A stretch of 64,000 bases of DNA from a virus. The translations under genes and the position numbers were made by a program. The notes below the pieces were generated by a model. The model did not search any database and was not told the origin of the DNA. It worked only from the letters and a program-made list of their open reading frames with translations. How positions within the stretch are numbered: position 1 is the first letter of the stretch; every line of letters begins with the position of its first letter. The DNA lies in IMG/VR virus record IMGVR_UViG_3300044846_002605, positions 1 through 64,000 of that record, one strand, 5' to 3'. Shown here piece after piece: positions 38,473 through 47,021 of this stretch.

Positions 38473-39561
38473 TTAACACACTGGTGTAGGTGTCGGTATT
38501 GTTTCAACGCATGGTCCTATAAATCCGGTTAATCCGTCTATGATAATCCAAAATCCTCCAATCTCATTTGGATCATTTGCATTAATGCTAATTGGATATT
38601 CCTCCGTTGTTTTGAAAAAAGGTCGTGCATCTTGATTACTTGATGAAACACTATCGTGAACATTAACTGCAGATTTAAAATCTGTGACTTGATGACCTTC
38701 TGTTACATTAGAAACTGCATAATTTAATGCAGATGTGCTCCACGCTCCTGGGCGGCATCCTGAAACAAAACTTTCTTCTAAATCTGCAAGACATCCCCAC
38801 ACTAAAGTACCTGCAGGACTAATACCAACATTTGCAAAAGAAGTTAATACTGTATTACAACTACCGGTATCCATAGCTCTCCAGTTTAATCTCCATCCAA
38901 TGCTGTAACTATTGTCTAAAACATACCCGGCAGGTAAAACTGAAGCAGGAATTACACTATTTCCATTATTAAAAGTTAAACCTCCAGATGTACTTATACT
39001 AACACCACCTGATCCAGTATATGGTTTTTTACCATGAGCGGGAGATGTAGGAGATGATACGCCTTCATAAGTATTTGTACCTTGTTTATATAACCATGTT
39101 ACAACAGAACCAACTTTAGTAAAATCTTCTAATGGGATAACTACACTACCTCTAAAGTGCAAAACATTCCCAATACGTCTTACTTGTGGTCTTTTAACCG
39201 TCATAGTAGGATCCGTAGAGTAGTGATTAAAACCAAGTAAATTTACCCATCCTGTATCTTGTACTTTTGCACTCAACACGCCTGCAGTATAACTAAGATC
39301 TACAGTTGTTGTATCTTCAATAGATGTAGGTATTCCGGCAGCACCTTGTGGTCCGGCAGGACCAATGGCTCCCGGAGTTCCAGCTGCACCACTAGCACCT
39401 TGAGGCCCTTGTACTCCTTGAGGACCAGGTGCACCTTGCAACCCTTGAATACCCTGTGGTCCAACGGGACCTTGCGGACCAGCCGGTCCAACAAATCCTC
39501 TTGGTCCTCTTAGTTTTATCTCATTGCTCTTGCAATCACAACTTCCTTTACAATTACACAT
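38473..39561 (-). CDS. Collagen-like tail fibre/adhesin, 362 aa
   Basis: Three parts are visible: a Cys-rich head ([12 protein letters not shown]), a collagen-like region of about 19 Gly-X-Y triplets (residues about 18-76, [13 protein letters not shown] type), and a beta-rich C-terminal domain of about 280 residues ([15 protein letters not shown]) suited to trimeric receptor binding. Gly-X-Y stalks form triple helices in many phage fibres. It is the last gene of the adhesin cluster and is followed by a strong terminator at 38408-38429. The receptor cannot be inferred. The Cys-rich head resembles those of neighbouring genes and may be the docking part. Confidence 0.75.
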   Translation of the reverse strand: MCNCKGSCDCKSNEIKLRGPRGFVGPAGPQGPVGPQGIQGLQGAPGPQGVQGPQGASGAAGTPGAIGPAGPQGAAGIPTSIEDTTTVDLSYTAGVLSAKVQDTGWVNLLGFNHYSTDPTMTVKRPQVRRIGNVLHFRGSVVIPLEDFTKVGSVVTWLYKQGTNTYEGVSSPTSPAHGKKPYTGSGGVSISTSGGLTFNNGNSVIPASVLPAGYVLDNSYSIGWRLNWRAMDTGSCNTVLTSFANVGISPAGTLVWGCLADLEESFVSGCRPGAWSTSALNYAVSNVTEGHQVTDFKSAVNVHDSVSSSNQDARPFFKTTEEYPISINANDPNEIGGFWIIIDGLTGFIGPCVETIPTPTPVC

Positions 39562-39573
39562 ATCATTTATTAT

Positions 39574-41343
39574 TTATGGACAAACTGGGACACTTATTCC
39601 TAAAGCTGTAAGAGCAGCAACTATTTGATCTCTATAGTAAGTTGGTGTACTTCCAGCCAGTGTGTCTAAATTACAGTTAAAGTTTATTGAGTAGTAGTCA
39701 GATACATTATTAGGAACATTGTATGCACCGTTGTTTATAAAAGTAGCTTTAGTCAACTCACGGAATCCCGGATAAAGATTAGGACCTGTATTTACTCTAA
39801 AAGCAGTTCCTTTTATTGTGTATGCAACAGTGGACATTATATTTCTTAAATAAGCAATATCTGTGTCATAGCCTGCTGTACGCGAAGCATTATTAAATGG
39901 TGCAGATCCTCCGTAACCATATATGTTAGATTCATCAGCAAAAGTTAAATTTATTACTTGATCAACTGTTGTGTCTGTTGCTCTTTGAAAATTTCTTTCT
40001 TCTGCTAAACATCTAATAAATCTTTCATTATAATCCCATCCTGTTCCGGAGAACATATTTAAAACCTTGACTCTTTCATTATAGAGAGTTACATCATTAT
40101 TGTAAATAGGTAATAAACATGCTTGAAGAATAGTTGATTGCATAATCTGCAAAGGTTGCAATGTTGTATTCATTGAACCTGAATTATCAAACCAAATATT
40201 TATTTCAGTAGTACTTGTTAATGGGTTTCCTTGACCACACGGAATAGAATCTGTAACAATACATTGTGGTGCACCATTACAAAAATCTACAGGTCCACCA
40301 TCTGGACAAGTCCAAGTAATAGTTTCACCCGGAGCCGCAATTAATAAGGGTGGAGTTTGTATCAAACTTTCAGTAGTAAATTCAATAAATGGCGCAAAAT
40401 CTGCTAATGTAACAGCAGTACTGGTCATAAATGCATGCATTGTTTGATTTACAGGCCAAACATCTCCAGGAGAACCAACAGGTATATTATAAATTTCAGC
40501 TCCAAATGCCGCAGGTGTTCCAAAATCATAACCGGATAATTGCAAAATATGATTTCCTGCAGGTAATGTAATTGGAAACATGTGCCACAAAGTAAAAGTT
40601 CTTGTTACACCTGCACTTTGAGGAGTACCGCTTGGATTAAATGAAGCCCATAAATTCACAAGATCAAAATTAGTTACACCTCCCATAAACGTTGAAGATG
40701 TAATACTCGCTCTAATTTGATTATCTCCTGCAATAGCAAATATGTATGTTTGCTCATTAGGTATATTAATACAAAATTCTACAGGCAACCACTGATTAAT
40801 TCCATATCCTGTAGCCCATAGACCTATATTGTTTAACCTGTCATTATTAGCACCAGTGTTAACAAATACGGTATTCCCTGCTACAGCTACTTCATCAATA
40901 TTTAAAAGCGTTCCAACACCTGCATTATCATAAACTTGATAACCAAGAGTACACCCAGGTGATCCTACAGGACATAGAGTAGAATCCGACCACCCATTTA
41001 AAGGAAAAGGTTTAGCTGAAATATCTTCATATAATCTGGCTCCTGAACTTCCATAAGCTGGACTTTGGCCACCGGCAATAATAGGAACAGTAGTTCCACC
41101 GGTTGCAATTGCGGGAACTACGCTTGTTGATTCACACGAATTTGTTGCAGGGTTAAATGTGTATCCATCTGGACATTGACAAGGGCATGTTATAGGACAC
41201 CAATTAGTTCCATCAAAATAACTTATGATACAAAGATTTGGATTAAGCAAACGGTAAGTTACTCCATCAATTTCCAATATGCTAATATTGCAATTACATG
41301 GATCTACCCAATTTGTACCATCAAATATTTTAAAGTTGCTCAT
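39574..41343 (-). CDS. Tail protein with von Willebrand factor A-like domain, 589 aa
   Basis: The N-terminus has two copies of a short element FDGTNWxxPCxC (residues about 7-20 and 43-58), the second followed by CPCQCPDGYTFNP. The middle (about 120-340) is a beta-rich, Gly/Asn-rich domain typical of adhesins. The C-terminal part starts with INIWFDNSGSMN; D386, S388 and S390 form a MIDAS DxSxS signature, and INLTFADES later could supply the third loop. vWA domains bind ligands through a divalent metal and occur in bacterial adhesins. Placed between two collagen-like genes, it is probably a fibre or baseplate adhesin. There is no signal peptide, as expected for a phage protein. Confidence 0.65.
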   Translation of the reverse strand: MSNFKIFDGTNWVDPCNCNISILEIDGVTYRLLNPNLCIISYFDGTNWCPITCPCQCPDGYTFNPATNSCESTSVVPAIATGGTTVPIIAGGQSPAYGSSGARLYEDISAKPFPLNGWSDSTLCPVGSPGCTLGYQVYDNAGVGTLLNIDEVAVAGNTVFVNTGANNDRLNNIGLWATGYGINQWLPVEFCINIPNEQTYIFAIAGDNQIRASITSSTFMGGVTNFDLVNLWASFNPSGTPQSAGVTRTFTLWHMFPITLPAGNHILQLSGYDFGTPAAFGAEIYNIPVGSPGDVWPVNQTMHAFMTSTAVTLADFAPFIEFTTESLIQTPPLLIAAPGETITWTCPDGGPVDFCNGAPQCIVTDSIPCGQGNPLTSTTEINIWFDNSGSMNTTLQPLQIMQSTILQACLLPIYNNDVTLYNERVKVLNMFSGTGWDYNERFIRCLAEERNFQRATDTTVDQVINLTFADESNIYGYGGSAPFNNASRTAGYDTDIAYLRNIMSTVAYTIKGTAFRVNTGPNLYPGFRELTKATFINNGAYNVPNNVSDYYSINFNCNLDTLAGSTPTYYRDQIVAALTALGISVPVCP

Positions 41344-41346
41344 AAA

Positions 41347-41838
41347 TTATGGTGTGCATGATTGAATCCAAATATCACCAGGTCTTAGTGCATTATTTCC
41401 AGGAATAAAGTTTATACCAAATCCGTCAATACCGCCATATTGCGCATTAAAGTCTGCTGGAGTTGGTTGGCTAGTTTGAACAAATACAGCAACTCCGCGA
41501 CCAGAAAGACCTTGATCACCTTGTAAACCTTGTGCACCAGTTGCTCCCGGTGCTCCATCATTACCGTTTGTTCCATCAATACCATTTGCTCCGGGTAATC
41601 CGCCTATTCCTGGTAGTCCTTGTGGCCCTATTGGCCCTTGGATTCCTTGCGGCCCTTGAGGTCCGGTTAATCCAGTCAAACCTTGAGCACCAGACGGTCC
41701 TTGTGGACCAGTTAAACCAATTGGTCCTTGCTCGCCTTGATCTCCTTTATCACCTTTATAACCTCTTGGGCCACGCAGCCCTTTAGGAATTACATTGCAA
41801 TTTCCAGAGCATTTATTATTTCCGCAGTTTTCACACAT
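41347..41838 (-). CDS. Collagen-like short fibre protein, 163 aa
   Basis: Cys-rich head (MCENCGNNKCSGNC), then about 29 Gly-X-Y triplets (GPRGYKGDKGDQGEQG type) to about residue 108, then a short 55-residue C-terminal cap (RGVAVFVQTSQP). It is too short to hold a large receptor-binding domain and may act as a stalk or spacer subunit, possibly co-assembling with the 362-aa and 589-aa neighbours. Stop is 3 bases before the vWA gene start. Role in the tail is inferred from the fold and the cluster. Confidence 0.7.
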   Translation of the reverse strand: MCENCGNNKCSGNCNVIPKGLRGPRGYKGDKGDQGEQGPIGLTGPQGPSGAQGLTGLTGPQGPQGIQGPIGPQGLPGIGGLPGANGIDGTNGNDGAPGATGAQGLQGDQGLSGRGVAVFVQTSQPTPADFNAQYGGIDGFGINFIPGNNALRPGDIWIQSCTP

Positions 41839-41848
41839 GTCTAAAAAT

Positions 41849-42646
41849 TTATGCTAATACAACAACTCTTACTCTTACAGGTGTTTCAACAGCTGTTATA
41901 TTTAACTGAATTCGTACTGTTCCTGTTGCATCTACTATTTTTAGATCATAACCTTGATCTGTACTAAAATATGGCAAATTTGGTATTTTGTACCAAATTC
42001 CTGAGTCTAAATAATAAACTTGAAAATGCAAATCACAAACTTCATCAACTAAACTATCATTTCCCAAACACGCAGTTGGAACCAAACCACAAGCTTCTAA
42101 TTGTGGTCTAGTAATATCAATAAAATCACCACCTAAAACTGAAAGTTCTTCATAAACAAATTTATACGCAGTTGTGCCATTTGTTCCCGGTTCACCTTGT
42201 GGACCTTCTGGTCCCGTTTCTCCTTGGATTCCTTGTGGACCTTCTGGGCCTTCCGGTCCTGGAGTTAATTGAATATTGCAAATAAAATTCACTACAGCTT
42301 CTAATGCTTCTTGTATAGCTGATCCGGCAGGAACAATTACTATATCTCCGCAAAAAATATCACTAGTGGTAACTAACCCGCTTTGTGCACAGAAATAATT
42401 TACAATTTGGTTTAGAGCTGTAGAAACAGATGCATTCTGTGTTACTACAGTATCATTACCACATTGAATTGCAGCATCTGTATAAATTATACATTTACTG
42501 TCTGTAATTTCAGTACATGGTTGAGGTGTAGGGCACACCGGTTCCTCACAACCACAAGCACATTCACAATTAACTTGTGCAGTTGAATTGTGTACATGCG
42601 TACTTGGTACTACATGATTATTTTGTTGACAAGATGAACATCCCAT
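41849..42646 (-). CDS. Cys-rich tail protein with short collagen-like segment, 265 aa
   Basis: The head is Cys-rich (MGCSSCQQ; then CECACGCEEPVC). Two copies of a small module follow, of the pattern CG(D/N)-x(9-12)-AL-x(2)-(I/V)VN(F/Y)-(F/I)C, the first near residues 62-90 and the second near 98-126. Then come about nine Gly-X-Y triplets (GPEGPEGPQG) and a beta-rich C-terminus of about 110 residues. The same small module occurs once in the 170-aa neighbour. Probably a fibre or baseplate component; Cys content would be compatible with metal binding or with disulfides outside the cell. Confidence 0.6.
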   Translation of the reverse strand: MGCSSCQQNNHVVPSTHVHNSTAQVNCECACGCEEPVCPTPQPCTEITDSKCIIYTDAAIQCGNDTVVTQNASVSTALNQIVNYFCAQSGLVTTSDIFCGDIVIVPAGSAIQEALEAVVNFICNIQLTPGPEGPEGPQGIQGETGPEGPQGEPGTNGTTAYKFVYEELSVLGGDFIDITRPQLEACGLVPTACLGNDSLVDEVCDLHFQVYYLDSGIWYKIPNLPYFSTDQGYDLKIVDATGTVRIQLNITAVETPVRVRVVVLA

Positions 42647-42670
42647 TTTTAGTAATTTTTAATTTTATAA

Positions 42671-43498
42671 TTATGCAGGTACTGGACCACCACCGTTAGT
42701 TGCTTCCCACCATTTTAAATATGTTTCTGCAGAAGCAATTATCATTTCACAACCGTTACACTGAATAACAAGTCCCAAATTTACAATAACTCCTAAAATA
42801 TTTAAGTAGTCTTCAGCAGTTAATTCTGGATGGTTTAATTGCAGATAGTTAAACAAAATACCTAATCCGCTGTATCCATTAAATGATGAGGACTCTAAGA
42901 TTCCAATTTGAAAAAGATCATCCAAATAAAAATTAGCACTTGATGAACTTGATGCATCAAACCATTGTTGGAATGCTTCATTAAAATCAGTATGACAACA
43001 AGGAAAATCATTACCACCAAGTGATTCCAATACCTTTAACCACGTTTCAACAGTAGTCGCATGTTCTAAACAGCAAATTCTTGTTGTTGAATAACGTATA
43101 AACTCCTGTACCTGTAAAAAACTTTGCGCACCACCTAAATAGTATATTCCATTTTTGCAATCAGGACAACAAAGATTTTTGTTATTTGAAATAGATATTC
43201 CTCCAGATAATGTTTCAATCAATGCTGTAGTTACATCTAAAGTAAATTTAAGTTGTCTATCAGGAACTGCATCAACAGGATATTTAATTCCAACTCCAGC
43301 ATTAACTGCAATGTCACCTATTGGAACTTTAACAATTTCTTCTCCTTTTGAAATCTTTGCTAAAATTTGCAATACTGTAAGATTATCTGAATCAGTTCCT
43401 ACCAAAGAAAATACTCCTTTCATCATGTAGATCAAAGGATTGATACATGTAGTTACTTCACATGTACACTTACTTGTTTTACATTTTTTACAACTCAT
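42671..43498 (-). CDS. Cys-rich tail-cluster protein, paralogue of the next gene upstream, 275 aa
   Basis: Begins MSCKKCKTSKCTC, like other heads in this cluster. It shares with the adjacent 242-aa gene several elements in the same order: CCPDC.N.IY.L..-SFL, a CC(H/K)TDF element, and a C-terminal Y/F-LKWWEAT-GG. Within the protein the element x-(S/T)FL(Q/K)-x(2)-E recurs two or three times, pointing to internal duplication. No catalytic residues are apparent. Gene pair, Cys pairs and cluster position suggest a tail structural protein whose domain count changed by duplication. Function is otherwise unknown. Confidence 0.55.
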   Translation of the reverse strand: MSCKKCKTSKCTCEVTTCINPLIYMMKGVFSLVGTDSDNLTVLQILAKISKGEEIVKVPIGDIAVNAGVGIKYPVDAVPDRQLKFTLDVTTALIETLSGGISISNNKNLCCPDCKNGIYYLGGAQSFLQVQEFIRYSTTRICCLEHATTVETWLKVLESLGGNDFPCCHTDFNEAFQQWFDASSSSSANFYLDDLFQIGILESSSFNGYSGLGILFNYLQLNHPELTAEDYLNILGVIVNLGLVIQCNGCEMIIASAETYLKWWEATNGGGPVPA

Positions 43499-43509
43499 TT
43501 TCTTTTAAT

Positions 43510-44238
43510 TTATGCTTGTAATGGTGGTGTTACAGTTCCACATCCGCCTGTAGCTTCCCACCATTTTAAAAATGTTTCAATTGAACCAATAATTACATTG
43601 CAATCACAACAGTAAGCAACAAAACCTTTATCTATAATGCGGTCAAATACTTCTGATAATGTTGCACCTTGCAATAAATCTTCCGGAGTATTAACAAACA
43701 ATTCATAAATTTTGCAAAGCAAAGTATTTCCATCAAAACCATTTGCTTCTACAACCCCTTTATCAAGTATTCTATCTAAATTAGCAATAGTTGAAAATTG
43801 ATTTAAACATGATTCAAAATCAGTTTTACAACATTCTGGTTGATCAACTTGCCAAGCTTGATTGTATTTTAAATAAGTTTCTATACTTGCTTGAACGTTT
43901 GTACAACATGGTTGATTTGTATCATCCTTTACCCAACCTATAGCCTCAGCTAATTTTAAAAATGATTCAACACTCGCTAAAGCATAAATTGGATTTTCAG
44001 TGCAATCAGGGCAACATACATTTGCTGCACTTGATGCCACTAAACCTTTATCTGTTAACCTATCAAAATGTTCTGCTACAGAAGATGTGTCATCAAGTAA
44101 TGCTTGATTAACCGCCATGTTCCACGCATATGTAAATGGATCTACACATCCATCAACTATAGGAACAATCGGTGTTGGACATTCAACAGGAGTTTTAATT
44201 TTAATCGCATTGTTTTGCGGAGTACATTTCTTTTTCAT
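43510..44238 (-). CDS. Cys-rich tail-cluster protein, paralogue of the downstream gene, 242 aa
   Basis: Contains three repeats built around (V/I)ESFLK..E, IETYLKYNQ and IETFLKWWEATGG, each following a Cys pair (CCPDC, CCTNV, CCDC), and alternating with helices of the type FDRLTDKGLVA, LDRILDKGVVEA and FDRIIDKGFVA. So the protein is an array of a roughly 60-residue repeat. The downstream 275-aa gene shares the opening and closing repeats. Stop is 11 bases before that gene and start is 1 base after the 170-aa gene. Helical repeat scaffolding in the tail is an inference from sequence character and position. Confidence 0.55.
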   Translation of the reverse strand: MKKKCTPQNNAIKIKTPVECPTPIVPIVDGCVDPFTYAWNMAVNQALLDDTSSVAEHFDRLTDKGLVASSAANVCCPDCTENPIYALASVESFLKLAEAIGWVKDDTNQPCCTNVQASIETYLKYNQAWQVDQPECCKTDFESCLNQFSTIANLDRILDKGVVEANGFDGNTLLCKIYELFVNTPEDLLQGATLSEVFDRIIDKGFVAYCCDCNVIIGSIETFLKWWEATGGCGTVTPPLQA

Positions 44239-44239
44239 C

Positions 44240-44752
44240 TTATCCGCCTATTAAAAGATTAACCTGTGCTTGCAATGCAGAAATTTGTTGTTGCATTTGC
44301 GCTAAAGCATTATTCTGAGTTTGAATCAATATTTGTTGATCACATAGTTTAACGCCAATTGCGGTTACATACTCAGTCATTGACATAACTGTTCCGTACT
44401 GTTGTTGAAAACATGCAGCTACTGCCATTTCGCATTCAGGACAACCAGTAGTTCCACCTGCTGTTACAGATGTTCCCAAATTGACTTTTGCAACAGTATC
44501 AATAAGTAATTGAATAAGCTCAACAAAATTTGCTGGTGGACATTCTTTATCTATCAGTTCTGATAAATCATAAGATTGAACATCAAGCATTTCAAAGATT
44601 TTGCAAATTCTTTTAGCTAATTCATTTATGACATCACTAATTGTATCACCATGACACAAATTAATGCAACATAAATCTGGTCCTTGCCATACAACGCAAT
44701 TGCTTGTTGTTACAGCGCATCCAGAACTTCTAGTATTTGTTGGCTTTCCCAT
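44240..44752 (-). CDS. Tail-cluster protein with Cys module and C-terminal coiled coil, 170 aa
   Basis: Residues about 27-55 hold CCINLCHGDTISDVINELAKRIC, one copy of the small Cys-bounded module seen twice in the 265-aa protein. A central Cys pair lies in GCPECEMAVAAC. The last 40 residues form a heptad-like Gln-rich coiled coil (QNNALAQMQQQISALQAQVNLL), suggesting trimerisation. The gene is preceded by a 39-base AT-rich spacer after the 483-aa gene. A small fibre-base or chaperone-like adaptor is possible; nothing in the sequence decides. Confidence 0.55.
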   Translation of the reverse strand: MGKPTNTRSSGCAVTTSNCVVWQGPDLCCINLCHGDTISDVINELAKRICKIFEMLDVQSYDLSELIDKECPPANFVELIQLLIDTVAKVNLGTSVTAGGTTGCPECEMAVAACFQQQYGTVMSMTEYVTAIGVKLCDQQILIQTQNNALAQMQQQISALQAQVNLLIGG

Positions 44753-44791
44753 AGCTAATAATATACAAATTTTTAATTTAATTTCCTAATT

Positions 44792-46243
44792 TTAATTACA
44801 GTCTGCACCTTCAGCAAACTGCACTTGCAGTAAATCCTGAGTAGTTGTTAGGATATAAATATCAGTTGATGTTTGACCGGTTATTCCGCATACATAAACA
44901 TCATAAGCTGTACTCACTTCATAAAACATAACTGTTCTCTGAACACTAGCGCAATCCTTAAAATATAACCAACCTTCTACTCCCATTGGAATTGTTACTG
45001 AATATTGTTTACATGTGCCCGGAAGCGGTGCTATTGGACAACATGCATCTGGATCCTCCGCAATATCCATTTTTAAGATTTCATGTTCTATGGTTGATTG
45101 CATTAGATCTGTAGGACAACAGAATTGTATTCCATATCTGAGGGCTAATACTTTTTCATAGTTTGCATCTCCAAATGCACAGAATATTTGTTCTGCATCA
45201 AAAGGTTCTGCATTATTTACAATGAAATCCGGATAAATTGTTTTGTGATTTGTAATCGGAGGAATTACTTCTGGTTTTGGCAAACATTCTTTACATGTAC
45301 TCACACATTCAGTTTGTACAAAAAAGTCTTGCCAAAGTATTTCTTCCCATTCTTCAAAACACTCTGCTTCTGTTACGCGGTAGCATCCGGTAATAACATT
45401 TGCATTAATGTCTTTAATAGTTGTTAAAACAACTTCTAAAAAGTCATCTGGATGATTGTCATTACTTGTTTCTCCTTTAAATACAAATACAGCAGGTAAT
45501 CCATTTATAACCAAAGGTTCGCCTGTTGAACAACAAGTCAATTGGTATCTTTCTTCTGGATAATTTAAAAAAGGATCTATTGTTGGAACAACTGGCTCAA
45601 TTGCTTTGCAAATGTAAGATTGAAATCTTCCGCTTTGCCATGGTGTTATTGCACCTTCTTCAGCTGGAATTGAGTTTGTTGAATTAAGAGTGTCAATAAT
45701 AGTTGATACATCTCCTAAAACAGTTGATGAATACCAAACTTGATTATCTACCGAAAACCAAATAAATACAACTGGTTCTGTCCAAGTATTAAGAATCTCA
45801 TAATAATTATGTCCACCGTATGAACCAGTTGGTCCTACAAAAGAATAAATAGGTTGACCTAGTGCAATATCACCAACGCCCACCCATTGAAAAAATAATG
45901 AGTTACATGAAGTATTACAATCACAGCACATTGGTGTTGTCGTTACCGCAGTGTAAATAGCATCATACCAATTTTGTGTATTTGCTGGATCTGGTCCAGC
46001 TGGTGGATTTGCAGCTTTTAAAATAAAACAACCATTGGTTACATTACCTGATGAATCTGTAAAACTTGTTATTATTTCAGGCTGATTTACAAGATCTATA
46101 GGCGCAATACCAAAATGAGTTCCCGTGTATTTAATATACACAGGCTGTCCCGCATAAGGATGTCCTGTAGGATACACATACGCTTGATTGCTGCAACAAT
46201 CTACAACAGTATAGTAATAAGCTTTATCTAGATCTTTAGCCAT
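44792..46243 (-). CDS. Cys-rich tail structural protein with internal duplication, 483 aa
   Basis: Two related blocks follow one another: the first opens with YYYTVVDCCSNQAYV and passes NGCFILKA and a MCCDCNTSC cluster; the second opens with RYQLTCCSTGEPLV and passes TGCYRVTEA and ECVSTCKEC. Between them is a beta-rich domain (VFIWFSVDNQVWYSS). The C-terminal 160 residues have a helix with CCPTDLMQSTIEHEIL and a strand-rich end. Similar CC... GCY/W...C..C cassettes are remembered from other Bacteroidota phage tail proteins. A baseplate or fibre-base role is inferred from the cassette and from the surrounding adhesin genes. Confidence 0.55.
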   Translation of the reverse strand: MAKDLDKAYYYTVVDCCSNQAYVYPTGHPYAGQPVYIKYTGTHFGIAPIDLVNQPEIITSFTDSSGNVTNGCFILKAANPPAGPDPANTQNWYDAIYTAVTTTPMCCDCNTSCNSLFFQWVGVGDIALGQPIYSFVGPTGSYGGHNYYEILNTWTEPVVFIWFSVDNQVWYSSTVLGDVSTIIDTLNSTNSIPAEEGAITPWQSGRFQSYICKAIEPVVPTIDPFLNYPEERYQLTCCSTGEPLVINGLPAVFVFKGETSNDNHPDDFLEVVLTTIKDINANVITGCYRVTEAECFEEWEEILWQDFFVQTECVSTCKECLPKPEVIPPITNHKTIYPDFIVNNAEPFDAEQIFCAFGDANYEKVLALRYGIQFCCPTDLMQSTIEHEILKMDIAEDPDACCPIAPLPGTCKQYSVTIPMGVEGWLYFKDCASVQRTVMFYEVSTAYDVYVCGITGQTSTDIYILTTTQDLLQVQFAEGADCN

Positions 46244-46244
46244 T

Positions 46245-46385
46245 TTATTTCTTTATTTGTCCTTCAGCAATTTGCTGATTGACTGTATTAACACAAGCAG
46301 TGCAACAAGATTTACCATTTGTTGCATTTACAATGTATGTTCCTGTACAAGTACATACTCCACAATTTTGACAATTTTGTGCCAT
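46245..46385 (-). CDS. Small Cys-rich protein, 46 aa
   Basis: An ATG at 46385 opens a 46-codon frame ending TAA at 46245, filling the space between two tail genes exactly: the start is 1 base after the stop of the 186-aa gene and the stop is 1 base before the start of the 483-aa gene. The product has NCQNCGVCTC near the start and SCCTACV in the second half, a pattern like a tiny zinc knuckle, and ends QIKK. Such tight fit and the Cys pattern shared with its neighbours support a real gene. A role in tail assembly is a guess from position. Confidence 0.6.
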   Translation of the reverse strand: MAQNCQNCGVCTCTGTYIVNATNGKSCCTACVNTVNQQIAEGQIKK

Positions 46386-46386
46386 C

Positions 46387-46947
46387 TTAACAAAGTTTAC
46401 ATGAATAATTATCTAACAATTTTTTGGCATAGTTGTATAAAACCATTGCCTGATCATGGTCTAAACAGTATTCAGCTTTTGCTTGAGCTGCATCTATATA
46501 GCCAGTAATCTCCATCAAAGATAAAAATTTATTCTTAGTTTCTGGAACCGGCTCACATGCACTCAATTTAAGTTTACACCACTCCTCTTTTAGTTTTTTT
46601 CTTAAAGCTGTAACACGCAAATGATTGTATTCAACATACATTTTATCATGCGGAGAAAGCGCATATTTGATTACATAAATTCCATCAGGTAATGAGTGAA
46701 ACTCTGTACCACAACATTCAGTTTGTACTTTTAAATCACAAGCCGTGAGGTTAAAAATAAACCCTTTGTTGACTACCGGAATAGTAGTATCATTAAAAGT
46801 GACGCAATCTCTATATCCAGGTACTAATACTTGGACAGTAGGGCAAACATAAGGCATGAGTGAGTCATACACACTTGTGTCTTCTATACGAAGAACACAG
46901 TCAGTCATAATGTTTGGAATATTTAAACTTAATGAATTTGTTGCCAT
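46387..46947 (-). CDS. Cys-containing tail-cluster protein, 186 aa
   Basis: Two halves are visible. The N-terminal half is beta-rich (VLRIEDTSVYDSLMPYVCPTVQVLVPG, then GFIFNLTACDL and ECCGTEFHSLPDGIYVIKY); the C-terminal half is helical (VTALRKKLKEEWCKLKLSAC, then AAQAKAEYCLDHDQAMVLYNYAKKLL). Similar proteins are recalled near tail genes of Bacteroidota phages, without assigned function. It is the first gene of the adhesin cluster, separated from the 526-aa gene by a strong terminator, so it probably has its own promoter or depends on readthrough. Confidence 0.55.
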   Translation of the reverse strand: MATNSLSLNIPNIMTDCVLRIEDTSVYDSLMPYVCPTVQVLVPGYRDCVTFNDTTIPVVNKGFIFNLTACDLKVQTECCGTEFHSLPDGIYVIKYALSPHDKMYVEYNHLRVTALRKKLKEEWCKLKLSACEPVPETKNKFLSLMEITGYIDAAQAKAEYCLDHDQAMVLYNYAKKLLDNYSCKLC

Positions 46948-46963
46948 AAGATTTTGATTAAAA

Positions 46964-47000
46964 AAAATGGAGAATAGAGAAAGCCTCCATTCTCCATTTT
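46964..47000 (-). terminator. Strong terminator after the 526-aa gene
   Basis: A 12-base perfect inverted repeat (AAAATGGAGAAT and its complement) around a 13-base loop, followed on the minus strand by eight T. It lies 22 bases past the stop of the 526-aa gene. Confidence 0.85.
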
Positions 47001-47021
47001 AGGAAGATATTTTTTACAATC

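Noticed and set aside
41500-41800. DNA repeat array in the collagen-like genes
   Set aside because: The periodicity is nine-base Gly-X-Y coding with variable third positions, so it reflects protein sequence, not CRISPR or satellite DNA.
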